Assembly (NCBI GenBank): GCA_947499555.1
Contig: CANMOU010000001.1
Coordinates: 992,001 to 1,056,000, forward strand
Source of the DNA: an uncultured Roseovarius sp.
GTDB taxonomy: Bacteria; Pseudomonadota; Alphaproteobacteria; Rhodobacterales; Rhodobacteraceae
Length of the DNA: 64,000 nt
Direction of reading: 5' to 3'
Below are positions 27,479-37,067 of this stretch, in pieces. The position numbers were made by a program, and so were the translations under genes. The notes beneath the pieces were generated by a model. It was given only the letters and a program-made list of their open reading frames with translations. It made no database searches and had not been told where the DNA came from. Each line of letters starts with the position of its first letter. The first letter of the stretch is position 1.

Positions 27479-27769
27479 CTAGGCGCAGGCTCCTGTCGTG
27501 AGCTTGATCCCGCCACCTTCGAGGTTGACCGCCCGGTCCGTGCTTAGCACGTAGGATGCCATCGCCTGTGTCTGTTCCCGTGACAAACCGGTCTGCAGCT
27601 CGACCGGTAGGTAATCGGCCTCTGTCTTGAGCACACATCCAATGCTTGCCACTGCCGTTTCAAAGCTCGTGACATCCTGCGCTGTCGTGCCCTCTGGCGG
27701 CAGCGCACAAGCGGTCAGCATCGTCAGACCTACTGTCGCAGTCACCAAGTTTATTTTCGTTGTCGTCAT
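27479..27769 (-). CDS. Putative small lipoprotein between nuoD and nuoE
   Basis: A 96-residue product from the ATG at 27769 (MTTTKINLVTATVG); the longer frame upstream runs antisense-like through nuoD and is rejected. The signal ends in LTAC, a lipobox. The mature part has cysteines in SIGCVLKTEADY and TTGACA at the extreme C-terminus, and a GLSREQTQAMASYVLSTDRA segment. It fits 13 bases after nuoD and directly before nuoE. The family is unrecognised. It adds to the set of exported small proteins in this operon. Confidence 0.7.
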   Translation of the reverse strand: MTTTKINLVTATVGLTMLTACALPPEGTTAQDVTSFETAVASIGCVLKTEADYLPVELQTGLSREQTQAMASYVLSTDRAVNLEGGGIKLTTGACA

Positions 27770-27782
27770 GCCAGCCCGTCCC

Positions 27783-29003
27783 TCACCGGTCAATTTCGCC
27801 AAACACCACATCCATCGTGCCGATAATCGCCGCCACATCGGCCAGCTGATGGCCCGTGGCCATGTAATCCATCGCCTGAAGATGCAGAAATCCCGGCGCC
27901 CGGATTTTGGATCGGTACGGCCGGTTGGTGCCGTCAGACACCAGATAGACGCCAAATTCGCCCTTGGGCGCTTCCACGGCGGCATAAACCTCACCCTCGG
28001 GCACTTTGAACCCTTCGGTGTAAAGCTTGAAGTGATGGATGAGCGCCTCCATCGAGGTTTTCATCTCGGCGCGGTTCGGCGGAGTGATCTTGCCCCGGGC
28101 CAGGATATCGCCCTGTCCTTCCGGTGCGCGCAGTTTCTCTATCGCCTGCAGGATGATCGAGGTTGACTGGCGCATTTCCTCCATCCGGCAAAGATAGCGA
28201 TCATAGCAATCACCATTCTTGCCTATTGGCACCTGAAACTCGAATTCATCATAACATTCATAGGGTTGCGCGCGGCGCAAATCCCAGGCCAGGCCAGAGC
28301 CACGTACCATCACGCCAGAAAAACCCCAGTCAAGAATGTCTTGCTCGTTGATAATACCAATATCGGCGTTGCGCTGTTTGAAGATGCGGTTCTCGGTCAG
28401 AAGCCCATCCAGATCATTGATCACCCGCGGGAATTCGTGTGCCCAGGTCTCGATATCGTCGAGAAGCTCCGGTGGCAGGTCCTGATGCACACCACCGGGG
28501 CGGAAATAGGCCGCGTGAAGACGCGCCCCGCAGGCCCGTTCGTAGAAGACCATGAGCTTTTCACGCTCTTCAAAGCCCCAAAGCGGCGGCGTCAGCGCGC
28601 CGACATCCATCGCCTGCGTGGTGACATTCAGAAGGTGGTTCAGAACCCGCCCAATCTCGGAGTAAAGCACCCGGATCAGGCTCGCCCGGCGCGGCACCTC
28701 AACGCCTGTGAGCTTTTCAATCGCCAGACACCAGGCATGTTCCTGATTCATCGGCGCGACGTAATCGAGCCGGTCGAAGTAAGGCAGGTTTTGCAGGTAC
28801 GTCCGGCTTTCCATCAGCTTTTCGGTGCCGCGATGCAGCAGGCCGATATGCGGGTCGCAGCGCTCAACCACCTCGCCGTCAAGCTCCAGCACAAGTCGCA
28901 AAACACCATGCGCCGCGGGGTGTTGCGGGCCGAAATTGATGTTGAAATTGCGGATTTTCTGCTCGCCCGTCAGCGCGTCGTCAAATCCTTTGGAGCCGTC
29001 CAT
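27783..29003 (-). CDS. nuoD: NADH-quinone oxidoreductase subunit D
   Basis: A 406-residue 49-kDa-type subunit. [21 protein letters not shown] near residue 21 carries the quinone-site histidine, and [20 protein letters not shown] and [16 protein letters not shown] follow; the quinone tyrosine lies in this region as in its relatives. The hydrogenase-like nickel ligands are lost. The ATG at 29003 overlaps the stop of a 41-codon ORF (TGATG), with AGGAG nine bases upstream; a GTG one codon earlier is an alternative. Confidence 0.97.
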   Translation of the reverse strand: MDGSKGFDDALTGEQKIRNFNINFGPQHPAAHGVLRLVLELDGEVVERCDPHIGLLHRGTEKLMESRTYLQNLPYFDRLDYVAPMNQEHAWCLAIEKLTGVEVPRRASLIRVLYSEIGRVLNHLLNVTTQAMDVGALTPPLWGFEEREKLMVFYERACGARLHAAYFRPGGVHQDLPPELLDDIETWAHEFPRVINDLDGLLTENRIFKQRNADIGIINEQDILDWGFSGVMVRGSGLAWDLRRAQPYECYDEFEFQVPIGKNGDCYDRYLCRMEEMRQSTSIILQAIEKLRAPEGQGDILARGKITPPNRAEMKTSMEALIHHFKLYTEGFKVPEGEVYAAVEAPKGEFGVYLVSDGTNRPYRSKIRAPGFLHLQAMDYMATGHQLADVAAIIGTMDVVFGEIDR

Positions 29004-29128
29004 CACATGGTTCTCCTGTTCGAATTATACACGACAGGTATATCGATCCATTTTTTAAAAATGGGCATTGCCGCCAACACCAGTGCCGCCGTCAAAAGTT
29101 CAGCAAATTCAGCAAGAAACGGTATCAC
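29003..29128 (-). CDS. 41-residue membrane microprotein coupled to nuoC and nuoD
   Basis: A reading frame of 41 codons plus stop fills the gap between nuoC and nuoD. The GTG at 29128 overlaps the nuoC TGA (GTGA), a strong AGGAGGAGG ribosome site lies at 29133-29141 with suitable spacing, and its TGA shares a base with the nuoD ATG (TGATG). The product has an acidic N-terminus (FLAEFAE), one hydrophobic helix ([14 protein letters not shown]), then KKWID and a polar basic end (NSNRRTM). This is the sort of small single-pass subunit found in respiratory complexes. The family is unknown. The two-sided coupling is seen directly; translation is inferred. Confidence 0.6.
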   Translation of the reverse strand: MIPFLAEFAELLTAALVLAAMPIFKKWIDIPVVYNSNRRTM

Positions 29129-29733
29129 TTCGCCTCCTCCTGCTTCTCATCCCCCGGCAGGATGTATTCCGCACCCTCCCAGGGACTCATGAAATCAAAC
29201 TGCCGGTATTCCTGCACCAGTTTCACAGGTTCATAGATCACACGCTTTTGCACCTCGTCATAGCGCACTTCGGTATAGCCCGTGGTCGGGAAATCCTTGC
29301 GCAGTGGATAGCCGCGGAAGCCGTAATCGGTCAGGATGCGCCGCAAATCGGGATGGCCCGAAAAGAGAATGCCGAACATGTCGAAGACTTCGCGCTCAAA
29401 CCAGTTGGCCGAGGGGTGCACTTCGGTGATCGACGGCACCATATCCTCTTCGCGAATGCTCACCCGTAGGCGGATACGGTGGTTCTGATACATGCTCAGG
29501 AAGTGGTAGATCACGTCAAACCGCTTGGGCCGGTCGGGATGATCCACGCCTGTGATATCGACAAGCGTGGAAAAGCGGCAGGTCTGATCGGATTTCAGAA
29601 ACTCGACAAACCCCACAAGGTTCGAGAGCGCCACATCCATGGTCAGCTCGCCAAAGGCCACATCCCAGCTCAGCACACAATCGGTGCGCTTGGCCTCGAT
29701 ATGGGCTCCCAGTTCTCTCAGCGCCTCACTCAT
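29125..29733 (-). CDS. nuoC: NADH-quinone oxidoreductase subunit C
   Basis: A 202-residue 30-kDa-type subunit. The motif [15 protein letters not shown], corresponding to the family signature, lies near residue 155 and [24 protein letters not shown] just before it (written in parts: [12 protein letters not shown], then HPDLRRIL). It packs against NuoD and NuoI in the peripheral arm and holds no cofactor. It is 21 bases from nuoB. In contrast to E. coli, nuoC and nuoD are separate genes, as in Paracoccus. Confidence 0.97.
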   Translation of the reverse strand: MSEALRELGAHIEAKRTDCVLSWDVAFGELTMDVALSNLVGFVEFLKSDQTCRFSTLVDITGVDHPDRPKRFDVIYHFLSMYQNHRIRLRVSIREEDMVPSITEVHPSANWFEREVFDMFGILFSGHPDLRRILTDYGFRGYPLRKDFPTTGYTEVRYDEVQKRVIYEPVKLVQEYRQFDFMSPWEGAEYILPGDEKQEEAK

Positions 29734-29754
29734 GTCGCATACCCTTCCATGCGC

Positions 29755-30644
<890 letters not shown>

Positions 30645-31002
30645 TTTGCGGCTCCTTTCATGCGCCCCGTTTAGCGCACCAAGATGGCTCTGTTTTCGTC
30701 ACATCCGGGTTTACCCCCGCCCTTGTGTGGGGTCAACCAGAGGTCATGAAGAAACATAGCTGTTTTACAGATGTCGTGGCCGTGACTTCAACATGAACCA
30801 AGGCCAAGTGGCACGGCGGGCGGCCACCGACAGTCTGCCGGATTGATCCCGGCAAACATTAAGCACCCCGCGCATCACCTTCCGACGCGGCAGCAACCTG
30901 AAATCTCGAACGATCTGCATGGTTTGACGAACGTGTCGGCATTCAAAGTTCAGCCATCGCGACTTTAATAGACCTCACCACACAAAACAGAGGATGTTAC
31001 CG
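30645..31002. promoter_or_regulatory. Divergent intergenic region upstream of nuoA
   Basis: A 358-base gap between nuoA (minus) and the DUF4142 gene (plus). No gene of credible length is seen on either strand. It must hold the main nuo promoter. The best sigma-70-like candidate on the minus strand is TTGACC at 30731-30736 with a 17-base spacer to TAAACC at 30708-30713; the -10 match is poor. On the plus strand TTGACG lies near 30925 upstream of the DUF4142 gene without a convincing -10. No clear palindrome of operator size was found. Confidence 0.4.
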
Positions 31003-31527
31003 ATGAAGAATATGATTGCAGCAGCCATAATTCTGGCCGCCTCCGCCCTGCCCGGATACGCCAGTGACGATATTGCAGCGCTCAGCGACACGCAGTTTGC
31101 ACACGCGGCCTACACGGCCGACAATATTGATATCCGCTATGCGCATCTTGCACTCGCGATCAGCACCACGCCAGAAGTCAGAGAGTTCGCCCGCACCATG
31201 ATCGCCGATCATGAGGCGGTGAATGCCGCCGCACTGGCGCTTCTCGACAAGCTTGGCGCACAGGCCGACGACAACTTCCTGTCGCAAAAGCTCAATGCCG
31301 ATGCCGAAGGGATCATCGACAAGCTGTCTCAACTGCGTGGTGCGGAGTTTGACCGCGCCTATGCCGAAAACGAACTGGCCTACCACCAGGCGGTCAACGG
31401 GCTTGTCGAAGGTGTGATGATCCCCAACATCGACCACCCAGAGGTCAAGGCACTGTTTGAACAGGGGCTTGAGATCTTCAAGGTCCATGAAACCCACGCC
31501 GAGATGATGGTCAAGGCGGTGCAATGA
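31003..31527 (+). CDS. Exported DUF4142 family protein
   Basis: A 174-residue protein with a signal peptide (MKNMIAAAIILAASALPGYAS). The rest is a ferritin-like helical bundle typical of DUF4142: SDTQFAHAAYTADNIDIRYA, SEVREFARTM-like FARTMIADHEAVN with conserved histidine, and YHQAVNGLVEG. The ATG at 31003 is preferred to 30994 because AGAGG sits 9 bases upstream of it. It overlaps the cupredoxin gene by ATGA, so the two form an operon. A periplasmic stress or metal role is often suggested for the family but is unproven. Confidence 0.85.
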   Translation: MKNMIAAAIILAASALPGYASDDIAALSDTQFAHAAYTADNIDIRYAHLALAISTTPEVREFARTMIADHEAVNAAALALLDKLGAQADDNFLSQKLNADAEGIIDKLSQLRGAEFDRAYAENELAYHQAVNGLVEGVMIPNIDHPEVKALFEQGLEIFKVHETHAEMMVKAVQ

Positions 31528-31847
31528 GCCTGTCTCGACGCGCATTCTTGATTGCAACGGGGGTGGGTCTTGCCACCTCCGTTCAAGCCGAGAGCAAAAC
31601 CCACGACGTGACGATTTCGGGATTTGCGTTCGATCCACAGAGCCTTGACGTAACACCCGGCGACAAAATCCGCTTCACCAATCTCGATCTGGCACCCCAC
31701 ACGGCAACGGCCAATGATTTTAGCTGGGACACGGGCGTGCTTAACAAAGGGGAAAGCATCACGCTCACGGTGCTTCAGGACTGGGACCCGAGTTATTTCT
31801 GCGCCTTGCATCCGCATATGACAGCGCGGCTGCGCCTCCGGTCCTGA
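31524..31847 (+). CDS. Exported cupredoxin (amicyanin/plastocyanin-like)
   Basis: A 107-residue type 1 copper protein. The N-terminus SRRAFLIATGVGLATSVQAE looks like a Tat-type signal. The copper ligands are H59 (in LAPHTAT), C93, H96 and M99 (CALHPHM), in the C-x2-H-x2-M spacing of amicyanin and pseudoazurin relatives. It could carry electrons in the periplasm. The partner is unknown; the only linked gene is the DUF4142 gene before it. It converges with a core-MetE gene only 12 bases away. Confidence 0.88.
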   Translation: MSLSRRAFLIATGVGLATSVQAESKTHDVTISGFAFDPQSLDVTPGDKIRFTNLDLAPHTATANDFSWDTGVLNKGESITLTVLQDWDPSYFCALHPHMTARLRLRS

Positions 31848-31859
31848 GTCATCTTCACC

Positions 31860-32909
31860 CTAAACCAAAGCGGCCGCCTGACAGAGATTGCGCAGTTTCT
31901 GCATCGCCAGGTCGCGCCCCAGAAAGCCCAACCCGCAATCGGGTGCCGCGATTAACCTTTCGGGCGGCACATGGATCAGAACCTCTTGCATGCGGGCGCG
32001 GATGTCTTCGACCGGCTCCACCCGGCTCGACGCGATCATCACAAATCCAACGATCAGCTTTGAACGCTCGAACTTCGAGAAAAGCAAATCAGGGTTATGA
32101 CGATGCGCATCCTCGATGGAAATTTCGTCAACCACCCCGTCCACCGCTGCCGCGATTTGCAGATACGCATCCGGATCAGCCTTGGGGTAGTCGTGGTCAT
32201 CCATGCCATTGGGATAGCCGCAGCACATATGCACGACGCGCACAACGTCCTTGGTAACACCATGAAAACAATGCTCTAGCGTCTCAATACCGTAATCAAG
32301 CGCCGCCTGAGGCTTGCGCGCGAAGACCGGCTCATCCACCTGAATATAGCGGCATCCCGCCTCAGCCAGCGCCCGGATCTGCGCGTTGAGCGCCGCTGCC
32401 AGGTCCCGCGCGAGGGTCGCAGGATCGCCGTAATGCGCATCCGCCGTTGTGTCGGAAATCGTGATCGGCCCGGGCACTGTGATCTTCACCGGACGCCCCG
32501 CCGCGGCCTCGGCCACCTGCCAGTCGCGCACCAGCGCGCTCAAATCCTCGGCCACCACCTTGCCACGGATCGTCGGCAAAAGCGCGGTATAGGCCCCGTT
32601 GCGCATCTGCGCCTCGGTTGGCGCGTCGAAATCGAAGCCCGAGAAATGGCGGCACTGGTAATGCACGTAATTCTCGCGCCGCACCTCGCCATCGGTGGGC
32701 ACGTCAATGCCGCAGGCCAGCTGATCCGCGATCACCTCTGCCGTTGCCTTGTCTAACACATCCCGAGATTGGGCGAGCCTGTCCCGCGACCAGCCATTCA
32801 TCACCTTCTCGCTATAGGCGGCATCATCATAATGCACCTGAAACCAGTCCGAGATCGGCACGTAATCCGGCTTGGGGAAGGCCCCGATACAGGTGGTCTG
32901 AAGCGGCAT
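31860..32909 (-). CDS. Core methionine synthase II-like protein (MetE C-terminal domain only)
   Basis: A 349-residue single-domain protein like the catalytic C-terminal half of cobalamin-independent methionine synthase. The zinc ligands are present: H and C in VVHMCCGYPNG, a glutamate in DEISIEDAH and the last cysteine in APDCGLGFLG. The N-terminal half of MetE, about 400 residues that help bind methyltetrahydrofolate, is missing. Such proteins may make methionine from another methyl donor or act on other thiols. It ends the minus-strand liu region, 64 bases after the enoyl-CoA hydratase gene. Confidence 0.85.
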   Translation of the reverse strand: MPLQTTCIGAFPKPDYVPISDWFQVHYDDAAYSEKVMNGWSRDRLAQSRDVLDKATAEVIADQLACGIDVPTDGEVRRENYVHYQCRHFSGFDFDAPTEAQMRNGAYTALLPTIRGKVVAEDLSALVRDWQVAEAAAGRPVKITVPGPITISDTTADAHYGDPATLARDLAAALNAQIRALAEAGCRYIQVDEPVFARKPQAALDYGIETLEHCFHGVTKDVVRVVHMCCGYPNGMDDHDYPKADPDAYLQIAAAVDGVVDEISIEDAHRHNPDLLFSKFERSKLIVGFVMIASSRVEPVEDIRARMQEVLIHVPPERLIAAPDCGLGFLGRDLAMQKLRNLCQAAALV

Positions 32910-32973
32910 GGCTGCCTCACGCTTGGGTCTTTGCGCGCGACGCTACCGCCTCTGCCCGGCCCCGGCAAGCAGA

Positions 32974-33753
32974 TCACGCCCAGCGAGACTTTTCCTTCGC
33001 AAAGAACGCGCCGATCCCGTGCTGCGCCTCTTCTCCGGCCCAGCAGGCCACCAAGGCGTCAATCGTGTGATCAATGACCGCATCATCAATCACCGGGCCC
33101 AGTCTGCGGGTAAGCGCCTTGGCCCGCGCCACAGCCCCGGGCGCACAGGACAGGTAGGGAACTACCTCCGCCTCCACGGCGGCATCCAACTCGGTCTCGG
33201 GCACGGCACGCGCCACAAGGTTAAGCGCCACGGCCTCCAACGCATCGAACCGACGACCGGACATAAATACCTGTCTTGCCTTCGCCTCTCCCATGCGGGC
33301 CACAACATAGGGGCCGATGGTTGCCGGAATGAGTCCCAGACGCGTTTCGGTCAGCGCCATCTGCGCCTGCTCGGCGGCCACGACCACGTCACAGACACTC
33401 ATCAGTCCCACACCGCCGCCAAACGCATTGGCATGCACCCGTCCGATCAGCGGCTTGGGCAGCGTGTTGAGCGCCTGCAGCATTTCGGCCAGCTTGCGCG
33501 CCTCGCGCCGCCGGGTTTCGGTGTCGGCCTCAAACTGGTCCCGCATCCAGCCCAGATCGCCCCCGGCGCAGAATGTCTTGCCTTTGGCCGCCAAAACCAC
33601 AGCGCGCAAATCTGCCTCTTGCCCCAAAACCTGCGCCGCATCGGCCAGCTCGGCAATCATCTGTCCCGACATGGCATTGTGCTTTTCGGCCCGATCAAGC
33701 CAGAGCGTGGCCACACCCCGCGGATCGCGCTCAATTGCTATGGTTTCATACAT
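32974..33753 (-). CDS. liuC: Enoyl-CoA hydratase, probable methylglutaconyl-CoA hydratase
   Basis: A 259-residue crotonase-fold protein. The oxyanion hole lies in AGGDLGWM near residue 64, and GRVHANAFGGGVGLMSVCDV near 105 is the central signature; the catalytic glutamate-bearing TETRLGLIPATIGPYV follows. The call to 3-methylglutaconyl-CoA hydratase rests on neighbours: mccA, mccB, HMG-CoA lyase and isovaleryl-CoA dehydrogenase are all here. It would add water to methylglutaconyl-CoA to give HMG-CoA. It overlaps the gene upstream by 8 bases. Confidence 0.85.
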   Translation of the reverse strand: MYETIAIERDPRGVATLWLDRAEKHNAMSGQMIAELADAAQVLGQEADLRAVVLAAKGKTFCAGGDLGWMRDQFEADTETRRREARKLAEMLQALNTLPKPLIGRVHANAFGGGVGLMSVCDVVVAAEQAQMALTETRLGLIPATIGPYVVARMGEAKARQVFMSGRRFDALEAVALNLVARAVPETELDAAVEAEVVPYLSCAPGAVARAKALTRRLGPVIDDAVIDHTIDALVACWAGEEAQHGIGAFFAKEKSRWA

Positions 33754-34249
33754 CCCCCAACTCCTTGCCCGTTTCTCGCAACCAATCGCTGTAAAGCCAG
33801 ACCATCCGGTCCACGAACCAGACTTTTGGTCCCACGGCCAAGACCATGCCGAAGAGCGTCCACCATGGCTCCAGCCAGATCAATCCGATCACCAATACGA
33901 TGACCCCTGGCAGGCTTGACCAGGCCAAACCATCGGCCCAGGCACGATGATGCGCCGCAACCTCATCCCGCCTGTTGAGGAAAACCTGTTCTCCCAACAC
34001 ACCGCGTGACGCCCAGTTGTCAAGATTGACCGGCGGCGGGAAAGCCCTTGGATTGATCCAGGCCCAGGCCAAGACCAAAGCGACAGGCAAAATGGCCCAC
34101 CAGTCCAGCCAGACGCGGCTCCAGATCGCCACAATCAAAAGCGGCAGCACGGTAAACCGCGTATAGGCCGACTTCGGATTGGCATGCCGGGCCCATGTGG
34201 TCTCGTCCATCGTCATCAGGCGTTCGGCACCTCGGTAAAGAGCTTTCAT
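33746..34249 (-). CDS. Small membrane protein (DUF6653-like) in the liu cluster
   Basis: A 167-residue protein with about four membrane helices. It starts with a soluble TTWARHANPKSAYTRFTVLP motif and has NRRDEVAAHHRAWADGLAW between helices, features I recall from the DUF6653 family; the name is not computed. The ATG at 34249 overlaps the HMG-CoA lyase stop as ATGA and the gene overlaps the enoyl-CoA hydratase start, so it is fully embedded in the leucine-degradation operon. Its function is unknown. Confidence 0.75.
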   Translation of the reverse strand: MKALYRGAERLMTMDETTWARHANPKSAYTRFTVLPLLIVAIWSRVWLDWWAILPVALVLAWAWINPRAFPPPVNLDNWASRGVLGEQVFLNRRDEVAAHHRAWADGLAWSSLPGVIVLVIGLIWLEPWWTLFGMVLAVGPKVWFVDRMVWLYSDWLRETGKELGDV

Positions 34250-35106
34250 CGCGCAGGGCCTCGCATCGCGCGTGCCATTTTACCGGCATTGACCAGAACC
34301 TTTCGATCAAGCCCGGTCTCATAGCCCAGCGCGATCAACCTGTCATGCACCGCCTCTGTCGCCACATTGCCCGCTGCCCCCGGCGCATAGGGGCATCCGC
34401 CCAAGCCACCCACGGCGGCATCAAAGACGCGCAGACCATGGCCAAGGGCCACTTCAACATTCTCCACCGCACGACCGGCTGTGTCGTGGAAATGTCCGGC
34501 CAGCTTTGCCGCAGGTACAAAAGCCGTCACCGCCTTCAGCATCGCTTCAATCCGCTGGGGCGTGGCGCGGCCAATCGTGTCACCAAGCGAGATTTCATAA
34601 CATCCCATCTCAAAAAGCCTCTTTGCCACTTTTGCCACCTGCGCCGGTTCAACCGGCCCGTCATAGGGACAGTCGCTCACACAGGACACATAGCCGCGCA
34701 TGGGAATACCCGAGGTCCGAGCGGCCTCTGCCACAGGAAGAAATCGCTCCAAGCTCTCGGCTATGGTCGCATTGATATTCGCTTTGGAAAACCCTTCCGA
34801 CGCCGAGGCGAAAATCGCCACCTCATCGGCGCGTGCGGCCGATGCATCCTCAAAGCCCCGCATATTCGGCGTAAGCGCCGCATAAGAGACACCCGGCGCA
34901 CGCGTGATCCCGGCCAGAACCTCTGCTGAACCGGCCATCTGCGGCACCCATTTCGGGCTGACAAAGCTTGCGACTTCGATACGCCGGAACCCAGCCTCGC
35001 TTAGACAATCGACCAGCGCGATCTTGTCGGTGACAGAAATCTCACCCGGCTCGTTCTGCAACCCGTCGCGCGGCCCGACCTCGAAGATTTCGACAAACTC
35101 CGCCAT
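34246..35106 (-). CDS. liuE: Hydroxymethylglutaryl-CoA lyase
   Basis: A 286-residue TIM-barrel enzyme that cleaves HMG-CoA to acetoacetate and acetyl-CoA. The N-terminal VGPRDGLQNE carries the catalytic arginine-aspartate pair, HFHDTAGRA supplies the metal histidines, and GGLGGCPYAPGAAGNVATE has the active-site cysteine of the glycine-rich loop. It completes leucine catabolism. It is 9 bases after mccA. Confidence 0.95.
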   Translation of the reverse strand: MAEFVEIFEVGPRDGLQNEPGEISVTDKIALVDCLSEAGFRRIEVASFVSPKWVPQMAGSAEVLAGITRAPGVSYAALTPNMRGFEDASAARADEVAIFASASEGFSKANINATIAESLERFLPVAEAARTSGIPMRGYVSCVSDCPYDGPVEPAQVAKVAKRLFEMGCYEISLGDTIGRATPQRIEAMLKAVTAFVPAAKLAGHFHDTAGRAVENVEVALGHGLRVFDAAVGGLGGCPYAPGAAGNVATEAVHDRLIALGYETGLDRKVLVNAGKMARAMRGPAR

Positions 35107-35115
35107 ACCACTCCC

Positions 35116-37065
35116 TCACGCCGCCGCGTCTTCTTCATCGGCCAAGCGAACAAGCGCCGCACCTGCCTCAACCTGAGCGCCTTCACTGGCGAGCACTTCG
35201 GCCACCACGCCGTCACGCGGGGCCAGAAGGGCATGTTCCATCTTCATCGCCTCCAGCACGGCAAGCCGGTCACCCGCCTGCACCTCTTGTCCAGCCTTGG
35301 CAAAAAGCGCCTTCAACAACCCTGGCATGGGCGCTTCGATCACACTGGCATGGCCCGCGCCCTGCATCTCGCGATCCAGCGGATCGACAGGTTCAAATTC
35401 AAGCCCGTAGCCCGCAAAGACCGTGACAAGATCCTCGGTCACCACCACCGACGACGCAAGAGCCCCATTCAGAATCCAGTGCCCACCATGTTGCCGCGCC
35501 TCGATGATTTGCCCGTCTACTTCCACATCATGCGCCACCGATGAGAGGCTGCGCAGATGCACCGCGATCTCCTCTCCGTCACGGCGCAAGACAATCTGCC
35601 GGTTGAGCGGCCCCCAGAGCGAAAACCCGGTCGCGTTCTCCGCCGGCTGCAAAAGACCCGATGCGGCCAGTGCCGCGAGCGCAATATCCTGGGCTCTGGG
35701 CGCATGTGCCTCAACCAACCGCTCCAGATCGCGCGCAATGAGGCCGGTATCCACGTCGCCGCCAGCAAAGCCTTCATGACGGCTGAGCGCACCCAGAAAA
35801 CCAAGATTGGTGACAGTGCCCGCAACTTGCGTCTGCTCCAGCGCCGCGCTCAGCTTTTGCAGCGCCACGGCACGCGTCGGCCCATGGGTGATGAGCTTCG
35901 CGATCATCGGGTCGTAATGCGGGCTGATCTCATCACCGCTGCGCACCCCGGTATCGGCGCGTGTGCCCTTGGGAAAGACCAGATGCGCCAGCCGCCCGGT
36001 GGCGGGCAGAAAGCCCTTGGGCACATCCTCGGCATAAAGCCGGGCCTCGAAGGCATGGCCGTTGAGATGCAGCTCTTCTTGTGCCATCGGCAGGGCCTCG
36101 CCCGAGGCCACCCGCAATTGCCACTCCACCAGATCGACGCCGGTGACAGCCTCGGTCACCGGATGCTCCACTTGCAGGCGCGTGTTCATCTCCATGAACC
36201 AGAACCCGTCCGGGCGCAGCCCGCTAGATCCATCCACGATGAACTCCACCGTGCCTGCACCCTTGTATCCAATCGTCTCTGCTGCACGCACCGCAGCCGC
36301 GCCCATGGCCGCGCGCATCTCTTCGGTCATGCCCGGAGCAGGCGCTTCTTCAATGACTTTCTGATGGCGGCGCTGCAATGAGCAATCACGCTCATAAAGA
36401 TGAACCGCGCGCTCCCCGTCGCCAAAGACCTGAAATTCGATATGGCGCGGCTGCTGGATATATTTCTCAATCAGCACCGCGTCATTGCCAAAGGCAGTTT
36501 TCGCCTCCCCCTTGGCGCTCGTGAGCGCATCGGCAAAATCGGCAGGTTTCTCTACCAGGCGCATCCCCTTGCCGCCGCCCCCCGCCACGGCCTTGATCAG
36601 AACCGGATAGCCGATTGTCTCGGCCTCGGCCGCAAGATGACCTGCGTCCTGATTTTCGCCCAGATAGCCCGGCACCACAGGCACGCCCGCCTCCTGCATC
36701 AGCGCCTTGGCTGCATCCTTGAGCCCCATGGCGCGGATGGCCTTGGCCGAGGGGCCAACAAAGGTCAGCCCCGCCGCCTCAACCGCCTCCACGAAATCTG
36801 GGTTTTCCGACAAAAACCCATACCCCGGATGAATGGCCTGCGCGCCGGTGGCCTTCGCAGCCTCAATGATCACATCGCCGCGCAGATAGCTTTCCGCCGG
36901 TTGCGGCCCGCCGATATGCACCGCGACATCGGCCATCTCCACATGCCGCGCAGCGCGGTCCGCATCGGAATAGACCGCCACCGAGCGCACTCCCATGGCC
37001 CGCGCTGTTTCGATCACGCGGCAGGCGATCTCGCCCCGGTTCGCAATCAGAATGGTGTTAAACAT
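35116..37065 (-). CDS. mccA: Methylcrotonyl-CoA carboxylase biotin-containing alpha subunit
   Basis: A 649-residue protein with biotin carboxylase domain (IANRGEIACRVIETARAMGV at the N-terminus, ATP-grasp loop AVAGGGGKGMRLV, ERDCSLQRRHQKVIEEAP), BT linker and C-terminal biotin carrier with LEAMKMEH (biotinyl lysine K608). Together with mccB it carboxylates 3-methylcrotonyl-CoA. The assignment to leucine rather than propionate or geranyl substrate is by neighbours. BirA and BioY in this window would serve it. Confidence 0.93.
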   Translation of the reverse strand: MFNTILIANRGEIACRVIETARAMGVRSVAVYSDADRAARHVEMADVAVHIGGPQPAESYLRGDVIIEAAKATGAQAIHPGYGFLSENPDFVEAVEAAGLTFVGPSAKAIRAMGLKDAAKALMQEAGVPVVPGYLGENQDAGHLAAEAETIGYPVLIKAVAGGGGKGMRLVEKPADFADALTSAKGEAKTAFGNDAVLIEKYIQQPRHIEFQVFGDGERAVHLYERDCSLQRRHQKVIEEAPAPGMTEEMRAAMGAAAVRAAETIGYKGAGTVEFIVDGSSGLRPDGFWFMEMNTRLQVEHPVTEAVTGVDLVEWQLRVASGEALPMAQEELHLNGHAFEARLYAEDVPKGFLPATGRLAHLVFPKGTRADTGVRSGDEISPHYDPMIAKLITHGPTRAVALQKLSAALEQTQVAGTVTNLGFLGALSRHEGFAGGDVDTGLIARDLERLVEAHAPRAQDIALAALAASGLLQPAENATGFSLWGPLNRQIVLRRDGEEIAVHLRSLSSVAHDVEVDGQIIEARQHGGHWILNGALASSVVVTEDLVTVFAGYGLEFEPVDPLDREMQGAGHASVIEAPMPGLLKALFAKAGQEVQAGDRLAVLEAMKMEHALLAPRDGVVAEVLASEGAQVEAGAALVRLADEEDAAA

Positions 37066-37067
37066 CG

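Noticed and set aside
29048-29064. CCATTTTT-T-AAAAATGG palindrome between nuoC and nuoD as a terminator
   Set aside because: No T-run follows on the transcribed strand, a terminator here would silence the operon, and the bases are explained as codons of the 41-residue ORF.
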